A stretch of DNA of 64,000 nt, from NCBI GenBank assembly GCA_947503335.1, contig CANNCY010000004.1, positions 130,305-194,304 of the forward strand. Reading direction: 5' to 3'. Of this stretch, positions 39,897 to 50,157 are shown one piece after another (positions within the stretch are counted from its first letter, which is position 1; every line of letters begins with the position of its first letter). Source of the stretch: an uncultured Pseudomonadales bacterium. GTDB taxonomy: Bacteria; Pseudomonadota; Gammaproteobacteria; Pseudomonadales; CANNCY01. The notes below the pieces were generated by a model, which saw only the letters and a program-made list of their open reading frames with translations, searched no databases and was not told the DNA's origin. A program made the translations under genes and the position numbers.

Positions 39897-41009
39897 ATGG
39901 ATTGTGCACAGTCAGTGCTTGCCGTTAACGATGATTTAAATATCGTCACTGACAAACCGGTACATTCAGGCAAGGTACGCTCTGTTTATTGGCTTACAGC
40001 CGAAGATAGCGCCCGTTTGATTAAAGAGCGAGGCTACGATGTAGCTGCTGATGCCCCCTTAGCGGTGATGGTAATTAGTGATCGAATCTCAGCTTTTGAC
40101 TGTATTTGGCGCGGTGAAGGTGGCTTAGATGGTGTGCCAGGTAAAGGGGCTGCTCTTAATACAATCGCTGCCCATTGGTTTGATAAATTTGCCGAGGCAG
40201 GACTTGCAAATAGCCATATATTAGAGGTGCCCCATCCGTTGGTGTGGATCGTGCAAAAAGCTCGCCCAGTAATGATAGAAGCCATATGTCGCAACTATAT
40301 TACTGGCTCGATGTGGCGTGCCTACGCAAAAGGCGAGCGGAGTTTCTGTGGCGAGCCTGTAGTAGACGGCTTAAAGCAAGATCAAAAGCTGCCCGAACTG
40401 ATTATTACGCCATCGACAAAGGGGATCATGAAAGGCCTTGATGGCGTGCCAGAGGCCGATGATGTGAATGTAAGTCGAGCACAAATTGCACAGCATTTTA
40501 AGGCGTTTGGCTTTAGTCATGAAAGTGATATCAATAAGTATGAGTTAGCACTGACTAACGGTTTTAGGCTTATAGAGTCGTCATTAGAAAAGGTAGGTCA
40601 AATCTTTGTTGATACCAAATTTGAGTTTGGTTACGTCACCGATAAGCAAGGCAATGAGCAAATGATCTATATGGATGAGGTCGGTACACCTGACTCATCG
40701 CGACTATGGAGTGCCGACGAATACGCACAAGGTAACGTCGTAGAAAACTCAAAAGAGGGGTTTAGACAGTTTCTATTAAATCACTTTGATGACCCTGACA
40801 TACTATTGAACAAAGACCGCATGACCGAGCGCGAAGCCTTGGCAAACGACAATTTGCTGCCCCGTGATGCACTGATGCAGTTATCAAGGGTGTATATCGA
40901 TATCGCCGAGCAAATCACTGGCAAGCCGCTAAGCTTATCGACAAATCCACGTGAAGAGATCACGCGTGTGCTAGATGAACAGTTTGGAATCATCCATCAT
41001 GACCACTGA
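39897..41009 (+). CDS. purC: SAICAR synthetase, long form
   Basis: PurC joins CAIR and aspartate in step 8 of purine synthesis, using ATP. The 370-residue protein belongs to the longer of the two bacterial PurC lengths (about 240 versus about 370 residues). It shows [42 protein letters not shown], the substrate loop [12 protein letters not shown] and the [13 protein letters not shown] and [13 protein letters not shown] motifs. Its end overlaps the proline iminopeptidase gene by 11 bases. Confidence 0.95.
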   Translation: MDCAQSVLAVNDDLNIVTDKPVHSGKVRSVYWLTAEDSARLIKERGYDVAADAPLAVMVISDRISAFDCIWRGEGGLDGVPGKGAALNTIAAHWFDKFAEAGLANSHILEVPHPLVWIVQKARPVMIEAICRNYITGSMWRAYAKGERSFCGEPVVDGLKQDQKLPELIITPSTKGIMKGLDGVPEADDVNVSRAQIAQHFKAFGFSHESDINKYELALTNGFRLIESSLEKVGQIFVDTKFEFGYVTDKQGNEQMIYMDEVGTPDSSRLWSADEYAQGNVVENSKEGFRQFLLNHFDDPDILLNKDRMTEREALANDNLLPRDALMQLSRVYIDIAEQITGKPLSLSTNPREEITRVLDEQFGIIHHDH

Positions 41010-41946
41010 TTTTTATCCACCGATAGAACCCTTTCATAGTGAGCTTGTTCAGGTAGATGCTCTACATCAGGTGTATGTTGAGCAATGCGGCAACCCTGAA
41101 GGGCAGCCAGTATTATTTATTCATGGTGGCCCTGGGGGCGGTTGCTCGGCCCGCGACCGCCAATTCTTTGATCCTAGCTACTATCGCATTGTGCTATTTG
41201 ATCAGCGCGGGTGTGGGCGCTCAAAGCCCCACGGCGAACTAACAGACAATACAACCGATCATCTGGTAGCTGATATCGAACTAATTCGTAATCATCTCAA
41301 TATCGATACCTGGCATATATTTGGTGGCTCTTGGGGTTCTACGCTAGCGTTAATCTATGCGCAGACACATACCTCACGCATACGTAGCTTAACGTTGCGC
41401 GGTATTTGGTTAGCGCGCCAGCAAGATATCGATTGGCCGTTTAATGCCGGTGGTGCCGAACGTATCTTCCCCGAAATGTGGGCAGAATTGATCGACGCCA
41501 TAGGGCCGCTGACCAACGAGTCAGTTGTAAACACCGCGTATGCGATTATGACGGGTAACGACGCTGATCACGCCAAGCGAGTGGCTAAGGCTTGGGCGAG
41601 GTGGGAGATAAGTGCCTGCACACTAGAGCCAAACGCACAGTATCTAGCAGACGCTACAGGTGATGACGAAGCCTGGACATTGGCTCGCCATGAAGCACAT
41701 TTTATGGTGAATCGCTGTTTTGTGCCTCCCAACTTTATCCTCGAGAACGCGCACAAACTCGCCCATATTCCAACTACAATAGTGCATGGGCGTTACGATA
41801 TGGTCTGCCCAGTAGATCAAGCGTTTGCGCTATCAAACGCAATGCCTCACGCTGAATTAATTGTTACTTCAAACGCAGGGCATGCCTCAGCCGAGCCAAA
41901 AACTAAGGTAGCGTTAATCGAAGCGATGAATGCACTTCGCGGCTGA
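40999..41946 (+). CDS. pip: Proline iminopeptidase (S33)
   Basis: This enzyme releases N-terminal proline from peptides in the cytoplasm. The 315-residue alpha/beta hydrolase shows the oxyanion stretch [33 protein letters not shown], the nucleophile [10 protein letters not shown], the acid region [10 protein letters not shown] and the catalytic His in [10 protein letters not shown]. The start at 40999 was chosen since the protein then aligns with the family's N-terminus ([12 protein letters not shown]); an ATG at 40975 would add 8 residues. It overlaps purC by 11 bases. Confidence 0.95.
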   Translation: MTTDFYPPIEPFHSELVQVDALHQVYVEQCGNPEGQPVLFIHGGPGGGCSARDRQFFDPSYYRIVLFDQRGCGRSKPHGELTDNTTDHLVADIELIRNHLNIDTWHIFGGSWGSTLALIYAQTHTSRIRSLTLRGIWLARQQDIDWPFNAGGAERIFPEMWAELIDAIGPLTNESVVNTAYAIMTGNDADHAKRVAKAWARWEISACTLEPNAQYLADATGDDEAWTLARHEAHFMVNRCFVPPNFILENAHKLAHIPTTIVHGRYDMVCPVDQAFALSNAMPHAELIVTSNAGHASAEPKTKVALIEAMNALRG

Positions 41947-41976
41947 ATATTCGGCGTATAGTAAAGCGACAGTAAT

Positions 41977-42771
41977 ATGAGTGACTGTGTCGAGAAGTTA
42001 GCACTAACAAACCTTGAGTCACAAGGATTCAAGGTGTTTAGCGGTGACTTGCTAACCGGCGGCACTATGAATCTATTACGCCGAATTACTATCAATGACG
42101 TACAAGCAGTATTGCGAATACAGACTAGCCCTTTGGTTAATCGACGTGTCAAAAAGCAAGAGTTTGCTATCACTGCGCTTGCGTCAGATATGGGTATAAG
42201 CCCGCAAATGATCAGTTCGAACGCCGAACAGGGTTATATGGTATTGCAGTACATACAGCCCGATGGTCAATCGATAGATATAGAAGAAGCCTGTCGTTTA
42301 ATTGATCAGGTACATCAGATGCCCGTCAACAGTACTATTGATCGCGAGCTAAGCATCCGTGACATGTTCGTTGGTTATTTAGAGCTATCGTTATCACGTG
42401 ATCAAGAATTACTGAATCAGTTCGATTGCGCTTACGCTAGGCTGAAGGGCATGCCCAAAAGCATTTGTCACCTTGACCCAATCAAGGCAAATTTCGTGTG
42501 CGATAGTGATCGAGCATATTTAATTGATTTTGAATACAGCACCCTAGAGTTCAGTATTATCGACCAAGCGATGCTAGCTTATACGTTCGAAAACGAGCCC
42601 TTTGTAGAGAATTTTTTCAATGTCGAGAATCAAACTGCTTGGCAGGCGGCTAAGTTTCTATGCGCGGTGGTAGAATACGGGTGGTATCTATCTGCAGAGG
42701 GGTTTAAGGCAGAGACCGAGCAAGCAAGACAGCGTTACTACACTGCCTTGCAAAGGTTCGATACTAATTAG
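41977..42771 (+). CDS. Choline/thiamine-kinase-like phosphotransferase
   Basis: The 264-residue protein has the APH fold of small-molecule kinases. The Brenner motif is SICHLDPIKANFVC (HXDX4N type) and the DFG-like motif YLIDFEYS has D-X-E. It also shows the nucleotide-loop region GTMNLLRRITI at the N-terminus. These features fit thiamine/choline/ethanolamine kinases. The last 4 bases overlap the end of the converging gene. The substrate is not identifiable from sequence. Confidence 0.75.
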   Translation: MSDCVEKLALTNLESQGFKVFSGDLLTGGTMNLLRRITINDVQAVLRIQTSPLVNRRVKKQEFAITALASDMGISPQMISSNAEQGYMVLQYIQPDGQSIDIEEACRLIDQVHQMPVNSTIDRELSIRDMFVGYLELSLSRDQELLNQFDCAYARLKGMPKSICHLDPIKANFVCDSDRAYLIDFEYSTLEFSIIDQAMLAYTFENEPFVENFFNVENQTAWQAAKFLCAVVEYGWYLSAEGFKAETEQARQRYYTALQRFDTN

Positions 42772-43538
42772 TAGCGGTCGCGACCGTGGTTCCAGCCTTC
42801 TTTGTAACCGGTTGCAAAGGCTTTCTCGAAGCGACTATCGTACATACCGGCATGGCGTTCATAGGCGCGACTCATATTCGCACGGCGGTCTTGGCGACCC
42901 ATCTGCATGCCATCTTTATAATATTCGCACTCATTAGTGCCCTCTTGCCAATTGCCACAAGCACTGGTGCGATGGCTAACAGAGTGGCGTTCTGACTTGT
43001 CCTTAAATTTTGTGACAGAACCGCCTTCGGTGGCTTCACACGAAGCATGATGATAGCCAGAGGTTACTTTCACTTTGTACGAGTGGTTGCCCTTAGGTGA
43101 CGAATCCATTGCCGATACCTGTCGTGGGTTGATACCCCACTGCGACGAGGCTTCGCCAATACAGGCACGGCGTGCAAGGCTCGGCGAGTTATGCTGATTG
43201 GTTTGCCAATGATTACTTTGGTTGTAGTTGAGCTGGTTAGCCCGCTCTACACGACCCGACTCAAAACCTTCTTTGTAGGCTTCTGATTGGTTGTAGTTGT
43301 TGTAGCGAGCGCCATGTAGGGCGTCGCGATGGCCGCGATCAAAATCGTGCTCCCATTGCGAGTCTGACGTGTGAGAGCCAGATCGGTGGTGTTTACTATT
43401 GTGAGCTAACGCAGCGATGCCCGCTATTGCGGCGGCTGCTAACAGCGCTTTTTCAGTGTCTTTGTCTTTAGCCTGTACAGGCTGGGTAAATGCTAGCGCA
43501 GAAATAACGCCTGCTGCGATCCATTGAGAAGCTTTCAT
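42768..43538 (-). CDS. Exported protein with repeated G-X3-G (DXGXXXG-like) motifs
   Basis: The 256-residue protein has a signal peptide (SQWIAAGVISALAFTQPVQA) and an Ala-rich hydrophobic stretch. Several copies of an acidic-aromatic Gly repeat follow: FDRGHRDALHGAR, YKEGFESGR, YKDGMQMGRQDR and FATGYKEGWNHGR. Between them lies a Cys-containing segment (RRACIGEAS, ASCEATEG, SACGNWQEGTNECEYY) that may form disulfides. No enzyme motif is visible. The repeats suggest a structural or cell-envelope role; I do not recognise a named family. Confidence 0.65.
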   Translation of the reverse strand: MKASQWIAAGVISALAFTQPVQAKDKDTEKALLAAAAIAGIAALAHNSKHHRSGSHTSDSQWEHDFDRGHRDALHGARYNNYNQSEAYKEGFESGRVERANQLNYNQSNHWQTNQHNSPSLARRACIGEASSQWGINPRQVSAMDSSPKGNHSYKVKVTSGYHHASCEATEGGSVTKFKDKSERHSVSHRTSACGNWQEGTNECEYYKDGMQMGRQDRRANMSRAYERHAGMYDSRFEKAFATGYKEGWNHGRDRY

Positions 43539-43588
43539 TGTAAGAGTACCTATATCACGTTAAGAGGTTCTCTTATTAGCCTAGACGA

Positions 43589-44920
43589 TTATTGCGCACC
43601 TTCTAGTTTCGCAAGATGTTGATATGCAACCCAAACAGAAATGAGCGCGATGATAATTCCCCCGAGAGCTTGACCAAGCAAAACGCCTGGTGCACCGGCT
43701 AATACTGCACCAGCGTATACAAAGGGGTACGTGAACACAGTAGCGCGAAGGGCATTAAACGTAGTGGCGAAAATAGGCCGGCCCAGATTGTTAAAGGCCG
43801 CGTTGGCAACAAACTGAATACCGTTGAACATAAAAGTAAAACTAACTAAATAGCAAAACCACTGCATTAATAATGCGCCTTGCTCATCTAGTGCAAAGGC
43901 AATAATAAGCCACGGGCACACGATGGCGAGCAAAATTGATACAGCCACCACGTAGGCTGCATTAAAAAGCATTGCCTTATTCAGAGTCTCTCTAATGCGG
44001 TCGAATTTTTCTGCACCAAAGTTCTGGCCGATAATAGGGGCAACCGCCCCTGATAGTGCGAAAACAAGGCCAAATACCACTGGCCCAAGACGACCAACGA
44101 TCGCAAACGCCGCAACAAAACTATCGCCAAATTGACTCATTGCCTTTAATACAATGGCATTGCCCAATGGTGTTACCACGTTAGTGATCATGGCAGGGCC
44201 TGCTACGACGAAAATATCGCGCAAATGGGCGATCACCTTAGGTATGGATGTTCGCGCTAGCATTCTATGTTTATAGAAGACGCCATAAAAACCAACGGCG
44301 AACACTGCGACTCGAGCAATAAATGAAGACCAGGCCGCACCCTCAAGGCCCATGCCTAGGGTAAAAATAAAAATAGGGTCTAAAACGGCATTGACTGCAC
44401 TGCTGGCTAGTGTGGCATACATCGATAGCTTAGCATCGCCCACCGACCGTACTGCAGCACTCATGGCCATACCAATCGCAAGTAAGGGTTGGCTTGGTAA
44501 CAGTATCTGCAGGTAGCGAATACCATATTCTAATGGTTCGCCCGAGGCGCCGAGCAATTCAAGAAGGGGGCGAATGTTAAACCAAACCGCAGTTGCTAGC
44601 ATAACGGTGATAACGGCAGTGACCACCAAGATATTCGAGGTTAATAAACGCGCCGCACCAGAACGCTGCTGCCCCAACGCTTTTGAAACGAGCGCCGCCA
44701 TTGATATGGTTAGGCCGATGTTGATAGAAACCAAGAAAAAACTAAGGCTTGCAGCAAACCCTACCCCTGCAACAATCGCTGGTATATCTAGCATGCTTAA
44801 GAACAGCATATCGAGTAGCTCAACTAAGAACATCGACATTAGCCCTACGGCACTAGTAATCGTCATTACCCAGATGTGCTTAAAAATGTTGCCAGTTACA
44901 AATTTTGCGGGGATCGTCAT
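43589..44920 (-). CDS. MATE-family multidrug/Na+ efflux transporter
   Basis: The 443-residue integral membrane protein has about twelve hydrophobic segments in two homologous halves, which is the MATE architecture. Representative segments are the LVELLDMLFLSMLDIPAIVAG loop near the N-terminus, IGLTISMAALVSKALGQQR and SGAVAPIIGQNFGAEKFDR, the last being the equivalent element of the second half. It probably exports cationic compounds in exchange for Na+ or H+. The substrate is unknown. It is divergent from the TonB-dependent receptor across a 579-base gap. Confidence 0.9.
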   Translation of the reverse strand: MTIPAKFVTGNIFKHIWVMTITSAVGLMSMFLVELLDMLFLSMLDIPAIVAGVGFAASLSFFLVSINIGLTISMAALVSKALGQQRSGAARLLTSNILVVTAVITVMLATAVWFNIRPLLELLGASGEPLEYGIRYLQILLPSQPLLAIGMAMSAAVRSVGDAKLSMYATLASSAVNAVLDPIFIFTLGMGLEGAAWSSFIARVAVFAVGFYGVFYKHRMLARTSIPKVIAHLRDIFVVAGPAMITNVVTPLGNAIVLKAMSQFGDSFVAAFAIVGRLGPVVFGLVFALSGAVAPIIGQNFGAEKFDRIRETLNKAMLFNAAYVVAVSILLAIVCPWLIIAFALDEQGALLMQWFCYLVSFTFMFNGIQFVANAAFNNLGRPIFATTFNALRATVFTYPFVYAGAVLAGAPGVLLGQALGGIIIALISVWVAYQHLAKLEGAQ

Positions 44921-45499
44921 AGAGTGCTGCCAAAGTTGATATCGAGAGTTTAGCAGCCGTGCAAACCGAAAAGATATGTTGCCGCGTCTTTCAATTGTAC
45001 CAGTTTGTGTAACTCAGTTACTTAATAACGATTTGTTTCATTTGAAACTTGTAATTGAGTAACAGGTGCTGCGTAGAGTTGACGAAAGGGCGATGGCATT
45101 AGTGCTACCCCTTATAGGTAATTTGAAGGCGAGTTTAAAACTCGCTGTAGCCCAGTTACAAAGGTTTGAGCGTGGATACGATCGCCCTCACAAGTCACTA
45201 CTGCAGTATATATAGGCTACACGTAATTAAATTGATTAATCTTGTAACTAAATTAAATCGTCGATGAATAGGGTTGTTCCTTGAATACGCTAGAACGCGT
45301 AATACAGAGAGAGGTAAAAGCAATAGGGGTTCCAAAGTAAGGGGAATCCGTGTATCGTTAAAAATGACAGCGATGTCATTGTTAGAAATCTTGTCCATGC
45401 GGTATCTGGGGCAAAAGATTCGATTAAAGCGGTCAACAAACTATATAGACCGCTTATTTAAAAACATCAAACCCGTAAAGTTACTAAAGGGGGAGCATT
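44921..45499. other. 579-base intergenic region with several dyad symmetries
   Basis: There is no convincing gene. The gap holds the promoters of the MATE gene and of the TonB-dependent receptor. Three perfect inverted repeats are visible: GTAACTCAGTTAC (45009-45021), GTTTCATTTGAAAC (45035-45048) and GCGAGTTTAAAACTCGC (45129-45145). Close to the receptor start there is a stem AAGCGGTC (45427-45434) pairing with GACCGCTT (45448-45455) around 13 bases. GGGGGAG at 45489-45495 is the receptor's ribosome binding site. Confidence 0.6.
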
Positions 45500-48313
45500 A
45501 TGCTCGCACGTAATAAACTAGCGACTGCTGTAAAAGCAGCTGTTCTAATCGGTGGCGGCCTAACGGCGATGAACACCGTTGCACAAGAGACTATGGAAGA
45601 GGTTGTAGTAACCGGTATCCGTGCTTCTCTTCAAAACGCTCAAGAAACCAAGCGTAACGCTGACTACGTTAGCGACGTAATCTCTGCAGAGGACGTAGGC
45701 AAGTTCCCAGATAAGAACATCGCTGACTCTCTTGCTCGTATGACCGGTGTTGCGGTAAGCCGTGACTTCGGTGAAGGCGAGAAAGTATCGATTCGTGGTG
45801 CTGGCCCAGATTACAACCGTACAACTCTAAACGGTCAAACTGTAGGTTCTGCTGACTGGTTCATTCTTGATAATCCAGCACGTAGCTTTAACTACACCCT
45901 TTTACCTTCTACTTTGATTTCTCAACTAGAAGTAATCAAGTCGCCTACAGCTTCTCAAACTGAGGGTTCATTAGGTGGTACAGTAAACGTTAAGACTGCT
46001 CGCCCACTAGACCTAGAACAGGGTTCTGGCGTTGTGTCTGTAGAAGGTCAGTACGGCGAAATGGCTGATACCTGGGACCCTTCAGTATCAGGTCAGTACT
46101 CATGGAAGAACGACGAAGAAAACTTCGGTATCTTGGTGTCTGGTGTACGTCAAGACCGTACTGTTAAGCGTGAAGGTTTTGAGGTTTTAGGTTGGTCTGA
46201 AGATGCTGCAACAGGCGTAGCGTTCCCGACGATCATGGGTGCTCCTTCGTTTAACCAAGATCGTGAAAGAACTACCTTGTTTGCCTCTGCTCAGTTCCGT
46301 GCAAACGACTCGCTATTATTCACTTTGGATGCACTAGATTCAAAGATGGATTCAAACAACGATAACCGCAACTGGTTGATCTTCTCAGGCGATCCTGCTG
46401 CAGGGTGGGTACCGAATTCAACTGGTGCAGACACTATTGCTGATGTAATTGCTAATGGCACAGTATCTGGCTCAAACACATTGACTGAAGCTAGTTTGAA
46501 TGACGGCTATGGTCGTAGCGCAGTAAACTGGATCAACCGCGTTTCTAGCACTGAAACCAAGTCTGTAACACTAACAACTGAGTTTGATAACGATGATTTC
46601 TCGGTTGACGTAGTGGCAGGCCATACCGAAGCAAAAGGTGGTACTTACCGCGAAACCTCTTGGGAATACGGTTATGGCCCAACTTGGGCAGGCGGCTGGG
46701 GCGACGAGTCAGCTGGTAAAAACCCAAGCGGCGGCAGCTGGTCTTATGACCTAGACAACCGTGAAATCAACATGAATCCTGCTCCTAATGACGCAGATGC
46801 ATTCGGTGCTGGTTGGATCTGGGGCGGCGAAAAGCCAACAACTGACGAAGAAACTTACTTCCAAGCTGACGTAGAAATTCCAGTAGAGATGGGAGCATTC
46901 ACTGCTATCAAAACTGGTGTGAAACTGCGCAGTGCTGAGCGAACTCAGGGTCGTAGCGTATACAGCTGGCATGCACCAGGCACTGCAACAGCAGACGTAA
47001 ACCCAGGTTGGGGTGGCTACCTAGGCTATATCTTCAACACGTGTCCTACATTGTCTGACTGTGGCCTAAACAACAAGGGTGAAGAGACGCTTGATATCAA
47101 CGTCGGTGGCAACATCGGTACGGTAATTGGTAGTGACCGAGAGCTGCTAGAAGAATATGCGTTCGAAGGCCTACAGGGTGTGCCTGCTGACTATGCAATC
47201 TCGATGTTACTTCCTGAAAACTGGGCGATTGAAGAGGATATTTTTGCAGCTTACATTCAAGCAGATTTCGAAACTGACAATCTTCGCGGTAACATCGGCT
47301 TGCGTTACGTAGAGACAGATCAAACATCTACTGGTTATGTATACACGAAAGACTCTGTTACCGGTGAGCTTGGTCTAGTTACTACAGGTCTTGCTTCAGG
47401 CGAATACTGCCAACCAGAAGGTCGTGCAGACGATGGTACAGTTCTAGGTGACTGCTCATACAGCTGGTTAGTTCCTGATTCATATGGCACGCAAGACATT
47501 GACAACTCATATCGTGAGTTCTTGCCTAGCATTAACGTTAGCTACGACCTCAACGATGATATGTTGGTTCGTTTCGCTGCAGCTCGCGTGATGGCTCGTC
47601 AAAATTGGAACCAGCTAGCAGCTAACGAAACCTATGGCGATTTAAGTGTTGTAGATCCAAAAGGTCAGGCTGGTAACCCAAATCTGAAGCCTAATATTGC
47701 CAATCAGTATGACGTTTCATTTGAATACTATTATGGCGATGCGTCATCTATGGCGGCGACTTTCTTCTTCAAAGACAATAAGTCTTATCTAGAGCAAGGC
47801 ACGTACACAGATGCACGTTACGACCAAAAGAACGATGTTTGGGTTGACGTTGACTTTGCATACATGACTAATGGTGCTGGCGGCACAGTTCAAGGTATCG
47901 AACTAGCTATTCAGCACGATTTCGACAATGGCTTTGGTGCTTCAGCTAACTACACTTACACTGACACAACTGAAGACAATGAAGATGCGGCGTCTCCAGT
48001 AGGTATCTCAGAGCATATGGCGAACACGTCAGTATACTTTGAAAATGATGACCTAAGTGCGCGCGTAATGTATAACTACCGCTCAGAATGGTCTAATGGC
48101 TTCCATTGGTCAGGCTTCCCAATCTCTACTGATGCGTATGGTCAGTTCGATGCAAGTGTTTCTTACTACATCAACGATAGTCTTCAGCTAACTGCAGAAG
48201 CTATCAACCTAACGAATGAAGAGATTTACCAGTTTAGTGAATACCAAGATCGCATGGTTTCACTATACGAAAATGGTCGTCGCTTCACTCTAGGAGCTCG
48301 TTACAGCTTTTAA
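45500..48313 (+). CDS. TonB-dependent receptor (Xanthomonas/Caulobacter type)
   Basis: This is a 937-residue outer-membrane active transporter. It has a signal peptide (cleaved near TVAQ-ETM), the TonB box region MEEVVVTGIRASL and a plug domain with KFPDKNIADSLARMTGVAV, IRGAGPDYNRTTLNG, LEVIKSPTASQTEGSLGGTV and NVKTARPLD. A 22-strand beta-barrel follows and ends in YSF, the OMP-type terminal aromatic. The plug matches the TIGR01782 group, often linked to carbohydrate or other polymer uptake. The start has a GGGGGAG 6 bases upstream. The TonB/ExbB/ExbD partners are not in the window, and the ligand is unknown. Confidence 0.93.
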   Translation: MLARNKLATAVKAAVLIGGGLTAMNTVAQETMEEVVVTGIRASLQNAQETKRNADYVSDVISAEDVGKFPDKNIADSLARMTGVAVSRDFGEGEKVSIRGAGPDYNRTTLNGQTVGSADWFILDNPARSFNYTLLPSTLISQLEVIKSPTASQTEGSLGGTVNVKTARPLDLEQGSGVVSVEGQYGEMADTWDPSVSGQYSWKNDEENFGILVSGVRQDRTVKREGFEVLGWSEDAATGVAFPTIMGAPSFNQDRERTTLFASAQFRANDSLLFTLDALDSKMDSNNDNRNWLIFSGDPAAGWVPNSTGADTIADVIANGTVSGSNTLTEASLNDGYGRSAVNWINRVSSTETKSVTLTTEFDNDDFSVDVVAGHTEAKGGTYRETSWEYGYGPTWAGGWGDESAGKNPSGGSWSYDLDNREINMNPAPNDADAFGAGWIWGGEKPTTDEETYFQADVEIPVEMGAFTAIKTGVKLRSAERTQGRSVYSWHAPGTATADVNPGWGGYLGYIFNTCPTLSDCGLNNKGEETLDINVGGNIGTVIGSDRELLEEYAFEGLQGVPADYAISMLLPENWAIEEDIFAAYIQADFETDNLRGNIGLRYVETDQTSTGYVYTKDSVTGELGLVTTGLASGEYCQPEGRADDGTVLGDCSYSWLVPDSYGTQDIDNSYREFLPSINVSYDLNDDMLVRFAAARVMARQNWNQLAANETYGDLSVVDPKGQAGNPNLKPNIANQYDVSFEYYYGDASSMAATFFFKDNKSYLEQGTYTDARYDQKNDVWVDVDFAYMTNGAGGTVQGIELAIQHDFDNGFGASANYTYTDTTEDNEDAASPVGISEHMANTSVYFENDDLSARVMYNYRSEWSNGFHWSGFPISTDAYGQFDASVSYYINDSLQLTAEAINLTNEEIYQFSEYQDRMVSLYENGRRFTLGARYSF

Positions 48314-48333
48314 TGGCATAATGTAACTAGCGT

Positions 48334-48361
48334 AAAGGCCGGGCATTGCCCGGCCTTTTTT
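48334..48361 (+). terminator. Terminator after TonB-dependent receptor
   Basis: AAAGGCCGGGC (48334-48344) pairs with GCCCGGCCTTT around ATT and is followed by further T's. It lies between the receptor and the first SapC gene, so the downstream genes depend on read-through or on their own promoter. Confidence 0.92.
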
Positions 48362-48417
48362 ATGAATATACAATTTCAAAACACCTAAACCTATATTTAA
48401 GATGGGTAAGAAATAGC

Positions 48418-49134
48418 ATGACATTTACAACAAATATCGTACCTTTAGATCGCGAAAAACATGGCGATTTGAAGTTGAATGTAGTGAACAGTACTGAGCA
48501 TATTCGAGATCAACAGTTGATTCCGATCATGGCAGCAGAGGCGGTTAATGCAGCAATCTATTTTCCATTAATGTTTGCAAAGGATGCTGGAACCGGAGCC
48601 CTTAAATTTGTTGGCCTGGTCGGTATTGAACCCGGGGAGAATCTGATTTACGAAGAAGGTCGAGCAAATGCAGACTTTGTACCTATCGATGTTAAACGTT
48701 ACCCGTTTTATGTCTCGAAAGACATAGAAAACAACCTAATCACGCTATGCATAAATGAAACAGCATCTGCTTTATCAAGCGAACAGGGCGACCCAATCTT
48801 TACAGCAAACGATGAAGAATCGCCTGTAATCAACAACGCGAAAGAGATCTTTACGATATTGCAGCATCAGTATAACCACACCGAAGCATTTATCGAATTT
48901 TTAACGCGCAATAATTTGCTTATCGAGTCTAACCTAAACCTAGTGGTAGATGGAGAAGAAGTGCAGGTTGCTGGTCTGCTAAGAATTAACGAGAAAGCGT
49001 TCTACGATCTTGACGATGAGCAAATTAATTTGGCTCATAAAAATCAATTTACACCCGCAATACATGCGCATTTAATATCTTTAGCTACTGTACAACGATT
49101 GATTGATTTGAAGCGAGATAAGGCTGCAACTTAA
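48418..49134 (+). CDS. SapC-family protein (copy 1)
   Basis: The 238-residue protein is of the SapC family (Pfam PF07277) that accompanies TonB-dependent receptors in Caulobacter, Shewanella and Cellvibrio relatives. It shows NIVPLDREKHGDLKLN at the N-terminus, then VGIEPGENLIYEEGRANADFVPIDVKRYPF and ending ATVQRLIDLKRD. The start at 48418 was chosen because an earlier open frame begins in the terminator hairpin. The stop lies 1 base before the cupin gene. SapC was named from Campylobacter S-layer work, but its function in these loci is unproven. Confidence 0.85.
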   Translation: MTFTTNIVPLDREKHGDLKLNVVNSTEHIRDQQLIPIMAAEAVNAAIYFPLMFAKDAGTGALKFVGLVGIEPGENLIYEEGRANADFVPIDVKRYPFYVSKDIENNLITLCINETASALSSEQGDPIFTANDEESPVINNAKEIFTILQHQYNHTEAFIEFLTRNNLLIESNLNLVVDGEEVQVAGLLRINEKAFYDLDDEQINLAHKNQFTPAIHAHLISLATVQRLIDLKRDKAAT

Positions 49135-49135
49135 C

Positions 49136-50128
49136 ATGCTAATTGATGAGCTGCATACCAATGACTTGTCACAGTTTGAGAAAAACTATGTACAAGCACA
49201 GAAACCCGTTGTGATACGTGGGCTAGTAAACGATTGGCCTATAGTGGGAGATGGCAAGCAAAGTCTAGAATACTTGCGTAACTATGTATCGGCCCGTCGA
49301 TTCAATGTTATTCAATCTGCAGCAACAGAATCTGGAACTCTCGGGTACAATGCTGATTTCAGCAGCTTAAACTTTACTCGTAAGCAGCTGCCTTATGAAT
49401 ACATAGTTGAGAAGCTATTAATGTTAGAAGAGCACCCCGATCCTCAAACGATTGCGGTGCAAAGCGCATATTTAGATAGCCATTTTAGCGGATTAGAAGA
49501 CGAGTTAACACAAGACATTCTACCGTGCAGACGACCAAGAATCTGGTTGGGTAATCGAACAAAGGTGGCAGCGCATTTTGATGATGCCGACAATCTTGCG
49601 TGTATCGCTGCGGGAGAGCGTACGTTTACGCTATTTCCGCCAGATCAGATTGAGAATCTTTATATCGGTCCTCTCGACAATACGCCTGCCGGTACCCCAG
49701 TCTCTACAGCCCCAATTGGTGGCGGCGAACAGTACCCAAAACTGGATACAGCAAATTCGCGCTCACTATCTGCAAAACTGTCACCAGGTGATGCAATATA
49801 TATACCCACGCTATGGTGGCATCAGGTAGAAGCGCACTCTTCAATAAACGTACTGGTTAACTACTGGTCTGGTGGGGCCATAGAAAGCCCAGAAGAATTC
49901 AGCGCTATGGACGCACTATTAGCGGGCCTGATTGCATTCGATGGTGTACCAACCGAAAAGCGAAAAGCATGGCAGAAGATAATTAATTATTACCTGTTTA
50001 ATGAGCAACTATCTCTTGATCACATACCGCCCAGTTCGAGGGGGCTATTAGGGGGTATCACTCCCAGCATTAGGCGCAAGTTGACGAAGCACCTTATACA
50101 AAAGCTAGAGAACGAACAGTTAAGATAG
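49136..50128 (+). CDS. Cupin-like JmjC-type protein
   Basis: The 330-residue protein resembles the Cupin_8/JmjC-like Fe(II)/2-oxoglutarate dioxygenases. It has NWP-type residues near VIRGLVNDWPIVGDG, the metal motif AHFDDADNLACI (HXD) and the distal His in PTLWWHQVEAHSSINVLVNYW. Members of this family sit beside SapC and TonB-dependent receptors and sometimes tryptophan-halogenase-like proteins. The gene lies 1 base after SapC copy 1. Whether it hydroxylates a protein or a small molecule is unknown. Confidence 0.85.
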   Translation: MLIDELHTNDLSQFEKNYVQAQKPVVIRGLVNDWPIVGDGKQSLEYLRNYVSARRFNVIQSAATESGTLGYNADFSSLNFTRKQLPYEYIVEKLLMLEEHPDPQTIAVQSAYLDSHFSGLEDELTQDILPCRRPRIWLGNRTKVAAHFDDADNLACIAAGERTFTLFPPDQIENLYIGPLDNTPAGTPVSTAPIGGGEQYPKLDTANSRSLSAKLSPGDAIYIPTLWWHQVEAHSSINVLVNYWSGGAIESPEEFSAMDALLAGLIAFDGVPTEKRKAWQKIINYYLFNEQLSLDHIPPSSRGLLGGITPSIRRKLTKHLIQKLENEQLR

Positions 50129-50157
50129 ATTTGATGTAATTAATTAGTCTTTCGCCC

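Noticed and set aside
45274-45513. A 79-codon open frame on the plus strand in front of the TonB-dependent receptor
   Set aside because: It is basic and low in complexity, has no family features, overlaps the receptor start and lies in its leader; a chance frame is more likely.
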